NCBI GenBank assembly: GCA_021298245.1
Contig: JAJTDZ010000026.1
Coordinates: forward strand, 1-43,267
DNA length: 43,267 nt
From: Algoriphagus sp.
GTDB lineage: Bacteria; Bacteroidota; Bacteroidia; Cytophagales; Cyclobacteriaceae
Direction of reading: 5' to 3'
Shown piece after piece: positions 7,504 through 16,784 of the stretch. The translations under genes and the position numbers were made by a program. How positions within the stretch are numbered: position 1 is the stretch's first letter; every line of letters starts with the position of its first letter. The notes beneath the pieces were generated by a model. That model was not told the DNA's origin. It did not search any database and saw only the letters and a list, made by a program, of their open reading frames with translations.

Positions 7504-8301
7504 CTAAGCTAGCAGCGTAAACATGTCTATCTCCAGCTGAGCACCTGAAGATTTTTTAATATGACTTTCCCAATGGTATAGGTCGGTGATCCCCATCCTA
7601 TGGTCCATCCAAAGTAGCTCATCTGCTCCCAAAAATAATCCTAAAAAGGACTTTTTCCTCAGTGGATCTGAAGCTACAAGCACATCCCCCGGGAGCATTT
7701 CTTCTGGCTCAATTTGCCTGCCGGGAAGCTTTCCACTCACCCAAGAATATCCCCCTATTCCAAAAATAAGTGGAAAAGCATGCATCTCATCCAATCCAAA
7801 AATACTTCTTCCACCCGCCTGAAAAGGGGCATGAAGAAAGCGTAGAGCCAAGTCCACCAATTCTTCCCTGCTGGCTTTTTGTGCATGAGGCCTTACCGTA
7901 CCGGTAAATCCTACATGGTCTTGCCAGTTAAATAGCTCCTTTTCTGAAAAATGAAGTCTACTTCCCGGAAGCAAGTACACGCTGGCACCTTGGTAGGAGA
8001 TCGCTGCGATAGGGCTGGTCACAACCTGAAAATCCTGATTGAGAAAGACTTGGTAATCTGCAGCTGTGATTTCTTTGATTGAATTGGCCCAAACCCAGCC
8101 CTCCACCCCTGTATCCTCGTGGAAAGCTTGAAACCACTGCCTATCCGATGTCAAGCCTCGAAGTTGGTAACACTCCCCAAAAAGTAATTGTGTGACTAGC
8201 GCTGAATCTATAGATGGCCTCAGGTACAAGGGCAAGACCGTTTGCCGGCAAATGCCAAAAGCATCAATCAAAGGCCATTCTTTGGAGCTCCCTTTTCGCA
8301 T
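7504..8301 (-). CDS. SH3b + NlpC/P60-like protein lacking catalytic Cys and His (predicted pseudoenzyme)
   Basis: A 265-residue protein without an obvious signal peptide. An SH3b-like region at about 18-75 (VLPLYLRPS ... GVEGWVWANSI) precedes a second SH3-like stretch and a C-terminal NlpC/P60 fold: GGRSIFGLD at 163-171, LPGDVLVAS at 203-211 and FLGLFLG at 219-225. In active family members the first motif continues D-C-S-G, with the nucleophilic Cys, and the later motif is H-V-G-I-Y-L-G, with the general-base His. Here the Cys position is Glu172 and the His position is Phe219. The fold is therefore recognisable but the peptidase is probably inactive, perhaps a cell-wall-binding or regulatory protein. 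The ATG at 8301 lies inside smpB (38-nt overlap); no later ATG exists before the SH3 region. Confidence 0.72.
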   Translation of the reverse strand: MRKGSSKEWPLIDAFGICRQTVLPLYLRPSIDSALVTQLLFGECYQLRGLTSDRQWFQAFHEDTGVEGWVWANSIKEITAADYQVFLNQDFQVVTSPIAAISYQGASVYLLPGSRLHFSEKELFNWQDHVGFTGTVRPHAQKASREELVDLALRFLHAPFQAGGRSIFGLDEMHAFPLIFGIGGYSWVSGKLPGRQIEPEEMLPGDVLVASDPLRKKSFLGLFLGADELLWMDHRMGITDLYHWESHIKKSSGAQLEIDMFTLLA

Positions 8302-8734
8302 CTTTTTCCTTCAAATCCTGTCGTTTGTCGTGATTTTTTTTGCCGCGGGCCAAAGCGATTTCCAATTTGGCCTTGCCGCGGTCATTGATAAATATACGAA
8401 CAGGAATGATTGAAAGCCCCTTTTCGGCAGACTTAGTTTGAAGCTTTTCTACTTCTTTTTTCTTAAGCAGTAATTTTCTATCCCGCACAGCCTCATGATT
8501 GTAGCTACTGGCCATGCTGTAGGGGGCGATATGCATTTGGCGAACAAACAATTCTCCATCAAAAAACATACAAAATGCCTCAGTCAAAGAAACCTTGCCC
8601 TCCCGTATGGACTTGATCTCCGTACCTTTGAGTACCAAGCCTGCCACATAGGTATCCAAAAATTCAAACTCAAAGCTTGCTTTCTTATTTCGAATATTGA
8701 CAACCTTTTCAAACCTAGAAGACTTGGCAGACAT
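8264..8734 (-). CDS. smpB: SsrA-binding protein SmpB
   Basis: A 156-residue protein matching SmpB along its whole length. It begins VVNIRNKKASFEFEFLDTYVAGLVLKGTEIKSIR (in pieces), has the conserved SLTEAFC and YNHEAVRDRKLLLKK segments, and ends in the basic RGKKNHDKRQDLKEKDAKRE tail that enters the ribosomal mRNA channel. It binds tmRNA (ssrA) and delivers it to stalled ribosomes for trans-translation. Its ATG is separated from the tsaD stop by one base, and its 3' end overlaps the NlpC/P60-like gene by 38 nt, so the four genes are probably one operon. The ssrA gene itself is not in the window. Confidence 0.97.
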   Translation of the reverse strand: MSAKSSRFEKVVNIRNKKASFEFEFLDTYVAGLVLKGTEIKSIREGKVSLTEAFCMFFDGELFVRQMHIAPYSMASSYNHEAVRDRKLLLKKKEVEKLQTKSAEKGLSIIPVRIFINDRGKAKLEIALARGKKNHDKRQDLKEKDAKRELQRMAFD

Positions 8735-8735
8735 C

Positions 8736-9749
8736 CTATATTTTCATTTTAGCCAAAGGGGCAATATCTAGACGAGCAAAGTCCCCCTTGAGGTATTTGT
8801 AATGTGCCGCCATGGCAATCATAGCGGCATTGTCGGTACAGTATTCCAATTCCGGGATATAAAGTTGCCACCCCTTCTTTCGAGCAAGAGCATCCAAGGC
8901 CATCCGCAATCCAGAATTTGCCGACACCCCTCCTGCTATAGCCACCTGAGTGATTCGGTACTGACTCATGGCCTCCTTTAATTTGATGAGTAGCATTTCA
9001 ATTAAGCTGTATTGAATGGAAGCACAGAGATCGGCCATATTTTCTTGAATAAACGCAGGATTAGCTTCTAATTTCTCTCTAAGAAAATACAAAACTGCCG
9101 TCTTGATTCCTGAAAATGAATAATTTAACCCTGGCATCCTGGTGATGGGGAAGGTAAATTTTTTGGGATCGCCTTCCTTGGCATGTCGGTCGATGAGAGG
9201 ACCGCCAGGATAGGGCAAGCCTAGCAACTTAGCGGTTTTGTCAAAGGCTTCTCCTACCGCATCGTCTAAGGTCTCTCCTATCACTTCCATATCCAAGTAA
9301 TCTCTGACCAAGACGAGCTGGGTATGTCCTCCACTGACGGTTAGACACAGGAAAGGAAAACTCGGTCTTGGCTCATCAATAAAATGCGCCAGCACATGGG
9401 CTTGCATATGGTTGACCTCAATCAAGGGTATCTCCAGGGATTTGGCAAAGGCCTTGGCAAAACTTAATCCTACCAACAAGGACCCCATCAATCCAGGGCC
9501 TCTGGTAACCGCGACAGCAGAGAGCTGCTCCTTGGTAATCCCCGAAGAACTCAGGGCTTGATGTACCACGGGAATCAGGTTTTCTTGATGCGCACGAGAG
9601 GCCAATTCGGGCACCACGCCACCATAATTTTCGTGTACAGATTGTGTAGCCACAATATTATTGAGTACTTTGCCATTGACTATCATGGAAGCAGAAGTCT
9701 CATCGCAAGAGGACTCAATAGCAAGTATAGAAATATCGGTGATGCCCAT
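8736..9749 (-). CDS. tsaD: tRNA N6-adenosine threonylcarbamoyltransferase TsaD
   Basis: A 337-residue ASKHA-fold protein. It shows IESSCDETSASM (11-22), H114-M-Q-A-H118 metal-binding motif (NHMQAHVLAH), SGGHTQLVL, the GEAFDKTAKLLGLPYPGGP block and C-terminal IAGGVSANSGLR. TsaD, with TsaB and TsaE (not in the window), transfers threonylcarbamoyl to A37 of ANN-decoding tRNAs. The length is typical. It is the first gene of the tsaD-smpB-NlpC/P60-HNH run. Its ATG (complement of 9747-9749) shares base 9749 with the earliest possible start of the divergent tamB-like gene, so its promoter must lie inside that gene's coding sequence. Confidence 0.97.
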   Translation of the reverse strand: MGITDISILAIESSCDETSASMIVNGKVLNNIVATQSVHENYGGVVPELASRAHQENLIPVVHQALSSSGITKEQLSAVAVTRGPGLMGSLLVGLSFAKAFAKSLEIPLIEVNHMQAHVLAHFIDEPRPSFPFLCLTVSGGHTQLVLVRDYLDMEVIGETLDDAVGEAFDKTAKLLGLPYPGGPLIDRHAKEGDPKKFTFPITRMPGLNYSFSGIKTAVLYFLREKLEANPAFIQENMADLCASIQYSLIEMLLIKLKEAMSQYRITQVAIAGGVSANSGLRMALDALARKKGWQLYIPELEYCTDNAAMIAMAAHYKYLKGDFARLDIAPLAKMKI

Positions 9750-12700
9750 TGGAAAATAAGGTCAAAGGTACGGATTTTTTACACAAAGCTCTCCGACTGG
9801 CAGCTTGGGTGGTTATTTCCTTGCTTCTCCTCTTTATCAGCTTAGCCCTACTCCTTCAAGTCCCCAAGGTGCAACTTTGGGCGGTGACTAAAGTAAGCGA
9901 ATACCTCAACCACAACAGTAGTTTTCGCACCCAAATTGGAGGCATACGTCTTAATTGGTGGGACGCTCTGAGTTTGGAACAGGTTGCCATTTATGATTCT
10001 CATGACAGCCTCATGCTGGGGGCTGATCAAGTATACGCCGACTTTTCCCTTCTCTCCCTACTGCCTCCTGGAGAAACAGAAATTGACCAGTTGCGTTCAG
10101 AAAACCTTAAGGTACACCTGATCGCTCATCCTGGTGACAGCAGCCTAAATATCAACCTTTGGTTGAATGAGATTTCCACCCTCCTAAAAGGGCCTGAAAA
10201 AACTCCCAGTACTGCACGCTTTGAGGTAAATAGCATCGAACTGAGACATTCTAGCTTTGCTTACAGCGATCTTCGAGCGAGAACTGTTCCTGAAGGATGG
10301 AACTATACTAGGATTGCTTTCGACCAAATCGATGCCAATGCTAGTGATTTACAAGTTGATGGCCCAAACCTAGCCTTAAATCTTGATTTTCTTACTGGAA
10401 AAGAACGGTACACAGGCCTGAATATCAAGGAACTTAGGACACAAATCCAGTATAAACCAGAGAGAATTGAATTAGCAGAATTAGATATACAAACTGAAAA
10501 AAGTCACATTAAAAACTACCTGCTTCTAGAAACTATTGGACCCAAAGGATTTTCCGATTTTGTACATCAGGTACGGCTAAATGCTACCCTTGACGAAACC
10601 CGCATCCACCTTTCCGATCTCAAACGCTTTGCACCTTCCCTACCCGATATCGAGGAGGAATTGGTGCTTAGCGGCAACTTTACCGGGCCAATTGCAGAGC
10701 TAGAGTCCAAGGAATTTTTGCTTAGAACAGGAGAAAAAACAGCCCTATTTGGATCCCTATTGATGGATGGTCTTCCAGACCTAGAGAATACCTACATCCA
10801 CTTGGATTTAAAAAACTCGGTTATCTCTTCCAAGGACCTAGAAGCCTACCTTCCACCTGAAGTTCAACGGGAATTAAGCAAATTTAACCTCATTCGATTC
10901 AATGCGGATTTCACAGGTGTACTAAAACGATTTACCACCGCTGGTTCCTTTACCACCAGTATAGGCAATCTTTCTGGGCGAGTTAATGTGGATGGCACAA
11001 GAGGTACGACCAGCATTACCTCTCGCTTGAAGGTAGATAATTTTGATTTGGGGATTTTGACAGAAAATCCCACCCTGTTCCAAAAAGTATCCCTAGAAGG
11101 AACAGTAAATGCAAAAGGCAATCGCATTGAGGATGCGCTGATTGATCTAAATGCCAGCATCAGTGAAATAGGCATCAATTCCTACTCCTATACCAACATA
11201 GAGACAGACGCCATCTACGGCAAAAACTTATTTAGAGGCAACTTAGCAATCAATGACCCCAACTTGAAATCTACCCTAAGAGGATACCTCAATCTGAATG
11301 AGGGAGTAGATTCTGTCAATGCCCTCATAGACGTGGAAAGTGCTTACTTGGATCGATTGCGTCTGACAGAGGCTCCCGTATTTGTAAGTGGAAAATTGGA
11401 CATGGACACCAAAGGAATTACCCTAGACAATATCCAGGGGATAGCCAGATTTAGAGATATTCAAATAGGATACGAGGATAGGTCCTTAGACTTAGGGGAT
11501 TTTTTTGTGCAATCTCTATTTGCCGGTGGCACTCGCACCCTTTCTCTCAATTCGGATTACCTAGTGGCCTCCGCCTCCGGACAGTTTGAACTGCAGCAAA
11601 TGGGGAAGGATTTGGAAGTTTTGGGACAACAATACCTTGCAATCCTATTAAATGAAAACCCTCCTCTGGCAAATGTGAAAGAAAATTTTTCAGAGAATTA
11701 TAATATTGATCTCAATATTCGAATGGCTGACATCAATCCTTTGATCCAGTTGATAGAACCAGAGCTACAAATTTCAAAGAATACTCTTTTAGAAGGGGCA
11801 TTTTACCAAACCACCGAAAATACGGTTTTTAACTTTTTTACCTCTATCGATTCGATTACCTACAAGGGAAATACTGCTTTCGATACAAATATTGATTTCA
11901 ATACTTCCAAGTATATCAATAGCAAGGATATTTTAGCCTCCTTTTACGTGTATTCTAAAAAACAAGAAGTAGGCAATGCCCTTAAGTTTACCAACCTTGG
12001 TCTGGAAGCCATTTGGGATCAGACCAATCTTGATCTTCTATTTAGTTTGGACCAAGATTCTACCCAAAGCAGTGCCAGGATCGAAGCTGAAACCCAATTT
12101 ACCAATTCAGGAACTTTTTTAAAGTTTAAACCCTCCCGCCTAAAAGTCCTCAATCGTAATTGGCAAATCGATCCCAACAACCTGGTGACACTGAAGGAGG
12201 GGGAAGTAACCTTTGAAAAATTGTTTATCTCCAACGAAAACCAAGAGTTGGGATTAACTGGAAAGATTAGTGAAAAACCAGAGGAATTGCTTACCCTGAG
12301 CATTCAGGACGTGGAAATGGATATTCTCAATACCCTTAGCGTTTGGGAGATAGAAGGTAAGGCCGATGGAAACTTTAAAATGGGAAATCTTTTCAATAAA
12401 GCTTACTTGAATGGTTCCTTACATGTGGAAGATCTAGAGATCAATGATTTCCCTGTAGGTAATGTGGATGCGGTAGCACAAATGGACGACTCAGAACTTA
12501 GGCTAGACTTGGAGAATTTTTTCAACGGGGAAAAGAAAATAAATATAGAGGGGACCATGGGTTTGGAGTACAGAAATTTGAATCTAGATGCCCAATTGAC
12601 TCAAGCTAATTTGGTCATTGTAGAGCCTTTTTTATCCAAATACATAAGCAATTTGGGCGGTACTCTCAGCGGAAACTTTCAATTGAGAGGGATTTTGGAC

Positions 12701-14365
12701 TCCCCAGAGATTTTGGGCAGTGGTAGAATCAACCAAGGCAAGCTTCGCATCAATTACCTAAACACCTCCTACCTGGTGGATGGTAGCGTGGTTTTCAAAC
12801 CTACCCAAGTGAGTTTCCAAGATATATTGCTTCGCGATGTAAATGGGAATAGAGCCACCTTTACCGGAGGGATCAACCACCGAGGATTTTCCTCCATAGT
12901 GATGGATATCAATTCGCGCTTTACAAATTTTCAAGTACTAAACACCAATGCCAAAGACAACGAATTGTTTTTTGGAACAGCTTATGCCACCGGTACCCTT
13001 GCCATCAAGGGAAGTACCAACAACTTGGATGTCGTCGCCCGCGCCACCAGCCAACCCAACACCCGAATTTCTATCCCTCTGAGCAGTTCTAAGGAGCAAT
13101 TTCAAGAAGATTACATCAAAGTCATCAATGTCCAGGATACCGTTCGGATAAGGGCGATTGCAGAAGAGGTCAAGCGACTAGAAATTGAAAACATTAGGAT
13201 GAACTTTTTACTCGATGTCACTCCAGATGCATTTACGGAAATCATCATTGATCCACGAACGGAAGAAAGTATTCAGGGCAGAGGTAGGGGCAGCCTCGAC
13301 CTTAATGTAGATACTCAGGGTAATTTTTCCCTCACAGGAAACTACGACATTGTAGAAGGAAAGTACAATTTCTCCTTGTACAATGTAGTCAAGAAGCAGT
13401 TCAATATTCAACCCGGTAGCCGCATCACCTGGTTTGGAGATCCATACACGGGGATCATGAATCTAAAAGCAAGCTATGAGGAGAGTGTCTCTTTACAGCC
13501 TTTACTGGCCAACAACAGTGCTGCCCAAGATAATAGCCAAATGAGAAGGAGGTACCCACTCAAGGTATTGATGGATCTGGAAGGAGAATTGCTCTCTCCT
13601 AGCTTCAAATTTGGCTTTGACTTCTCTGCCTTCCCCTCCAGTGGAGACATCCAAACGACCATTTCGGCCTTCCAAAATCGAGTGGCTGCCGACGAACAAG
13701 AGATGAACCGACAGGTATTCTCCGTCATTGTAGCACGAGGACTTTCGCCCGAAGGACAATTTTCTGGAGTGTCTACCTTGTCTTCAAGCTTAGGCAATTT
13801 GCTCTCCTCGCAACTCAACAGTGTCATAGGACAAATGGACAAAAACTTGGAAGTTTCCATCGACCTGGCCAACCTGGATCAAAATGCCTTGGAAAATTTC
13901 CAACTAAGCGTAGCCTACACCTTTCTGGATGGGAGGTTGCGCGTATCCAGAGACGGTGGATTTACCGACAACAGAGGAGGTGCCAGTGCAGCCTCCATTA
14001 TTGGAGACTGGCAGGCAGAATACATGATCACCGAAGACGGGGTATACCGCCTGAGGATTTTCAATCGCAACAACTTCAACACCTTTACCTCCCTTTCCCT
14101 TACCCAAAATGTACTCTCCTACGGTGCATCCCTCTCTCAAAACGTGTCTTTTAACTCCCTTTCTGAACTGTTTATAAAAATTGCAAAAAGGAGAGCCGCC
14201 AGGGTAATTCTCCAAGATTCAGATGATTTTTTAAGAGAAGAATATACTATTGAAGAAGGGTGGAAACCCATCAACCTTGAAAATCTCCCTCTCAAGGAAG
14301 AGTATATACCGGAAATACGGGTAGAAAAAATGCTCCCCAAAGAAAAGGAGGTAGATCCGAAGTAA
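9749..14365 (+). CDS. TamB/DUF490-family translocation and assembly module protein
   Basis: A very large, 1538-residue protein with an N-terminal membrane anchor (about 13-33, AAWVVISLLLLFISLALLL in pieces). A long run of repeated beta-rich segments follows (LDLKN..., FNLIRFNADFTG, DNIQGIARF), and the C-terminal TamB domain contains ITWFGDPYTGIMNLKASY, LKVLMDLEGELLSPSFKFGF and the GxLS/LLSSQLNSVIG stretches. TamB-family proteins span the periplasm as a beta-taco groove and are involved in outer-membrane protein and lipid transport. No tamA/BamA-like gene is visible here. The only start before a stop upstream is TTG at 9749; no ATG occurs until far inside the protein, so the start may be this TTG or another non-ATG codon shortly after. 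It is divergent from tsaD with no spacer. Confidence 0.9.
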   Translation: MENKVKGTDFLHKALRLAAWVVISLLLLFISLALLLQVPKVQLWAVTKVSEYLNHNSSFRTQIGGIRLNWWDALSLEQVAIYDSHDSLMLGADQVYADFSLLSLLPPGETEIDQLRSENLKVHLIAHPGDSSLNINLWLNEISTLLKGPEKTPSTARFEVNSIELRHSSFAYSDLRARTVPEGWNYTRIAFDQIDANASDLQVDGPNLALNLDFLTGKERYTGLNIKELRTQIQYKPERIELAELDIQTEKSHIKNYLLLETIGPKGFSDFVHQVRLNATLDETRIHLSDLKRFAPSLPDIEEELVLSGNFTGPIAELESKEFLLRTGEKTALFGSLLMDGLPDLENTYIHLDLKNSVISSKDLEAYLPPEVQRELSKFNLIRFNADFTGVLKRFTTAGSFTTSIGNLSGRVNVDGTRGTTSITSRLKVDNFDLGILTENPTLFQKVSLEGTVNAKGNRIEDALIDLNASISEIGINSYSYTNIETDAIYGKNLFRGNLAINDPNLKSTLRGYLNLNEGVDSVNALIDVESAYLDRLRLTEAPVFVSGKLDMDTKGITLDNIQGIARFRDIQIGYEDRSLDLGDFFVQSLFAGGTRTLSLNSDYLVASASGQFELQQMGKDLEVLGQQYLAILLNENPPLANVKENFSENYNIDLNIRMADINPLIQLIEPELQISKNTLLEGAFYQTTENTVFNFFTSIDSITYKGNTAFDTNIDFNTSKYINSKDILASFYVYSKKQEVGNALKFTNLGLEAIWDQTNLDLLFSLDQDSTQSSARIEAETQFTNSGTFLKFKPSRLKVLNRNWQIDPNNLVTLKEGEVTFEKLFISNENQELGLTGKISEKPEELLTLSIQDVEMDILNTLSVWEIEGKADGNFKMGNLFNKAYLNGSLHVEDLEINDFPVGNVDAVAQMDDSELRLDLENFFNGEKKINIEGTMGLEYRNLNLDAQLTQANLVIVEPFLSKYISNLGGTLSGNFQLRGILDSPEILGSGRINQGKLRINYLNTSYLVDGSVVFKPTQVSFQDILLRDVNGNRATFTGGINHRGFSSIVMDINSRFTNFQVLNTNAKDNELFFGTAYATGTLAIKGSTNNLDVVARATSQPNTRISIPLSSSKEQFQEDYIKVINVQDTVRIRAIAEEVKRLEIENIRMNFLLDVTPDAFTEIIIDPRTEESIQGRGRGSLDLNVDTQGNFSLTGNYDIVEGKYNFSLYNVVKKQFNIQPGSRITWFGDPYTGIMNLKASYEESVSLQPLLANNSAAQDNSQMRRRYPLKVLMDLEGELLSPSFKFGFDFSAFPSSGDIQTTISAFQNRVAADEQEMNRQVFSVIVARGLSPEGQFSGVSTLSSSLGNLLSSQLNSVIGQMDKNLEVSIDLANLDQNALENFQLSVAYTFLDGRLRVSRDGGFTDNRGGASAASIIGDWQAEYMITEDGVYRLRIFNRNNFNTFTSLSLTQNVLSYGASLSQNVSFNSLSELFIKIAKRRAARVILQDSDDFLREEYTIEEGWKPINLENLPLKEEYIPEIRVEKMLPKEKEVDPK

Positions 14366-14456
14366 AGGATCTGGGATTCCAAACCTGGGATGCATTTGAA
14401 ATTGATTTTTTTCAAACAATTTGCCTCCAAACCCTCTTCTTTGATAAACGAAATTC

Positions 14457-15758
14457 ATGAAAAAAATTAGTCTATTTTGGTTTCGCAGAGACCTAAGGGT
14501 AGAAGACAATACGGGGCTCTACTATGCCCTTCAACAAGAAGAGCAGGTGTTGCCTTTATTTATTTTTGATCGGAACATCCTGGATGCCTTGGAGGAAAAA
14601 AACGATGCCCGAGTTACCTTTATTTACCAGCAGGTGAAGCGATTAAAGGATTTTTTTGAGCAAAAGGGAAGCTCAATGCTTATTTCCTACGGGCTTCCTG
14701 AATCTGTATTTGAGGAACTTTTGAACTCCTATGAAGTGCAGGCAGTATACACCAACCGAGACTACGAACCTTATGCCAAGTCAAGAGATGCTGCCGTGGA
14801 AGAAATCCTGAAGAAAAAAGGAATTCCTTTCCTGAGCTTTAAAGATCAAATAATTTTTGAGCCAGGAGAAATCCTCAATGGCTCAGGCGACTTCTACAAA
14901 GTGTTTACTCCCTTTAGCAGAAATTGGATGGAAAAATTCAAGCATACTAAAGTTCAAATTCTTCCAGAAGCCGCTTGGAAAAACTTAAGTACTACCAGGC
15001 CTCTACCCCACATCGAGCTTGAACAGATGGGATTTCAAGCCTCTTCCTTAGAAATCCCTAGCCCACTTCCAAATCGAGAAATCATCCACCACTACGACCG
15101 CGACCGAAACTTTCCTGCTCAGCGCGGGACCAGCAGATTGGGAATCCACCTCCGCTTTGGTACGATATCCATCCGAAGCCTAGCCGTACAGGCAGTATCA
15201 TTGAATCAAACCTTTCTCAACGAACTGATTTGGAGGGAATTTTACCTGATGATCTTGGCCTTTTCCCCCCAAGTCGTAGATCGTGCCTTCAAACCTCAGT
15301 ACGACAGGATTCCATGGAGAAACAATGCGGAAGAGTTTAAGGCCTGGTGCGAAGGAAAAACAGGATATCCCATCGTGGATGCAGGAATGCGGGAGCTAAA
15401 TGCCACGGGCTTTATGCACAACCGCGTACGCATGATCGTGGCCTCCTTTTTGACCAAACACCTTTTGATCGATTGGCGCTGGGGAGAAGCCTATTTTGCA
15501 AAAAAGTTACTGGACTTCGAATTGGCATCCAACAATGGAGGCTGGCAGTGGGCCGCAGGAACAGGCACCGATGCCCAACCCTACTTTAGGGTGTTTAATC
15601 CCGACTCCCAAACGGAAAAATTCGATAAAAACCACGTTTATATCAAAAAATGGGTACCCGAATGGGGTACTCCCTCCTATCCTCCACCCATTGTGGATCA
15701 TAAATTTGCAAGGAATAGAGCAATAGCCACATATAAAAAAGCATTAGAAGAAACTTAA
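14457..15758 (+). CDS. Cryptochrome/deoxyribodipyrimidine photolyase family protein
   Basis: A 433-residue protein. The N-terminal Rossmann domain begins ISLFWFRRDLRVEDNTGLYYAL. The C-terminal FAD-binding domain shows QRGTSRLGIHLRFGTISIR, NELIWREFYLMIL, AWCEGKTGYPIVDAGMREL, TGFMHNRVRMIVASFLTKHLLIDWRWGE, and NNGGWQWAAGTGTDAQPYFRVFNP (all in pieces). These are the FAD- and lesion-binding motifs of class I CPD photolyases. Predicted activity is light-driven repair of cyclobutane pyrimidine dimers; a cryptochrome or 6-4 role cannot be excluded, but the WRWGE and GGWQWAAGTG motifs favour CPD photolyase (phr-like). It follows tamB by 91 nt with no strong terminator between them. Confidence 0.93.
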   Translation: MKKISLFWFRRDLRVEDNTGLYYALQQEEQVLPLFIFDRNILDALEEKNDARVTFIYQQVKRLKDFFEQKGSSMLISYGLPESVFEELLNSYEVQAVYTNRDYEPYAKSRDAAVEEILKKKGIPFLSFKDQIIFEPGEILNGSGDFYKVFTPFSRNWMEKFKHTKVQILPEAAWKNLSTTRPLPHIELEQMGFQASSLEIPSPLPNREIIHHYDRDRNFPAQRGTSRLGIHLRFGTISIRSLAVQAVSLNQTFLNELIWREFYLMILAFSPQVVDRAFKPQYDRIPWRNNAEEFKAWCEGKTGYPIVDAGMRELNATGFMHNRVRMIVASFLTKHLLIDWRWGEAYFAKKLLDFELASNNGGWQWAAGTGTDAQPYFRVFNPDSQTEKFDKNHVYIKKWVPEWGTPSYPPPIVDHKFARNRAIATYKKALEET

Positions 15759-15791
15759 ATGGGTTAAAGAAAAGAAATTGAGGAGAGATTT

Positions 15792-15851
15792 ACTCAAATT
15801 AGAAATATTTCCTACTTTCATTACTACAGAAGGATCTGGCATAATTTGAGT
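15792..15851. repeat. 10-bp perfect inverted repeat upstream of the helical protein gene
   Basis: ACTCAAATTA at 15792-15801 and its exact reverse complement TAATTTGAGT at 15842-15851 are separated by 40 nt. The right arm ends 33 nt before the ATG at 15885. It could be an operator pair or a long-range mRNA stem; in AT-rich DNA it may also be chance. Confidence 0.35.
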
Positions 15852-15884
15852 GTCTAGGTCTCCTATTGCAAAGGATTCCACAGA

Positions 15885-16709
15885 ATGAAATCTCCAGTAT
15901 TTCAGCTTTTCTTATCCCAACACCAACAGGCAAAGGAGCTTTTTCTAGAGTTGGGGAAGGAATTAAAATCCTCCAAAGCCATAGCACTACTGGATCATTT
16001 GGAGTTTTTAGAGCTCTACTCTGAGCTCTTAGAAAAAATTTATTTTGAAGAAAAGCAGCTGGGATATGCTCTTTTTTTTCCTCTCAAAACTTTAAAGAAA
16101 TCCTTAAAAAAAATTCATCACCTGAAGTTGGTCGAAAAACGACTCAAACTTCGGGAACAAGATACCTCACTTACCTTTGAGTCTTTCAGAACCTACCTGA
16201 ACGAGCAAAAAAGAGAGATGCAAAAGGAAGCTTTTGATTTGATGGTTGGAAGCTCCTTAAAAGTATGGGAGGATTACTTGGAAAAAGCTCACCAAGCCAG
16301 CAAGGTCCTCAAGCCATTAGTGATCCATACTTCTATTCACCAGTTGGTTCAAGAGGAACTGGAATCTTTAGGCAAAGAGGCAAAGCCCCCCTTGAGCACC
16401 CAGTACCTTCGGGATCTTTTTGAAGGGGTAAGAAAGGTAATTCTCCTGGAAAATCTTCTATTGCACCTTGGCTTAAATACCATCTTTGTGACAGAGATCC
16501 ATGGGGAATTGGAGCGCCTAAAAAATGAACTAAAACTCTGGTATGGACTGCAACTTAGCCTACAGAGCTTGACGCATTTTATTGCTCAAAAAGAGGAGGC
16601 TCCGACCAAGTACCTGGACTGGGTTCAAGAGCTCAAAGAAGAGAAAAAAAGAATTTCCTCCAGCCTTGAAAAACAGGCACTCACGGTACTTCGCAAAGTA
16701 GTAGGATAA
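15885..16709 (+). CDS. All-helical protein, possibly CHAD-like (function unknown)
   Basis: A 274-residue, lysine/leucine/glutamate-rich protein with no signal peptide or membrane segment. It looks like two imperfect halves of long amphipathic helices. The LKTLKKSLKKIHHLKLVEKRLKL region and the later IHGELERLKNELKLWYGLQLSL resemble the basic, His-containing helices of CHAD domains, which bind polyphosphate. The resemblance is weak and the match is not certain. No polyphosphate kinase or CYTH-domain gene lies nearby. It follows the photolyase gene by 126 nt and converges on the cystathionine gene with a 75-nt gap. The start is the ATG at 15885. Confidence 0.6.
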   Translation: MKSPVFQLFLSQHQQAKELFLELGKELKSSKAIALLDHLEFLELYSELLEKIYFEEKQLGYALFFPLKTLKKSLKKIHHLKLVEKRLKLREQDTSLTFESFRTYLNEQKREMQKEAFDLMVGSSLKVWEDYLEKAHQASKVLKPLVIHTSIHQLVQEELESLGKEAKPPLSTQYLRDLFEGVRKVILLENLLLHLGLNTIFVTEIHGELERLKNELKLWYGLQLSLQSLTHFIAQKEEAPTKYLDWVQELKEEKKRISSSLEKQALTVLRKVVG

Positions 16710-16784
16710 CTTTGCAAGCAAAAGGAGTAAGATTTACATTTTCGAGGCTTATTCCCAAGAGAAGAAATCCTTCCCCTAACCCTT

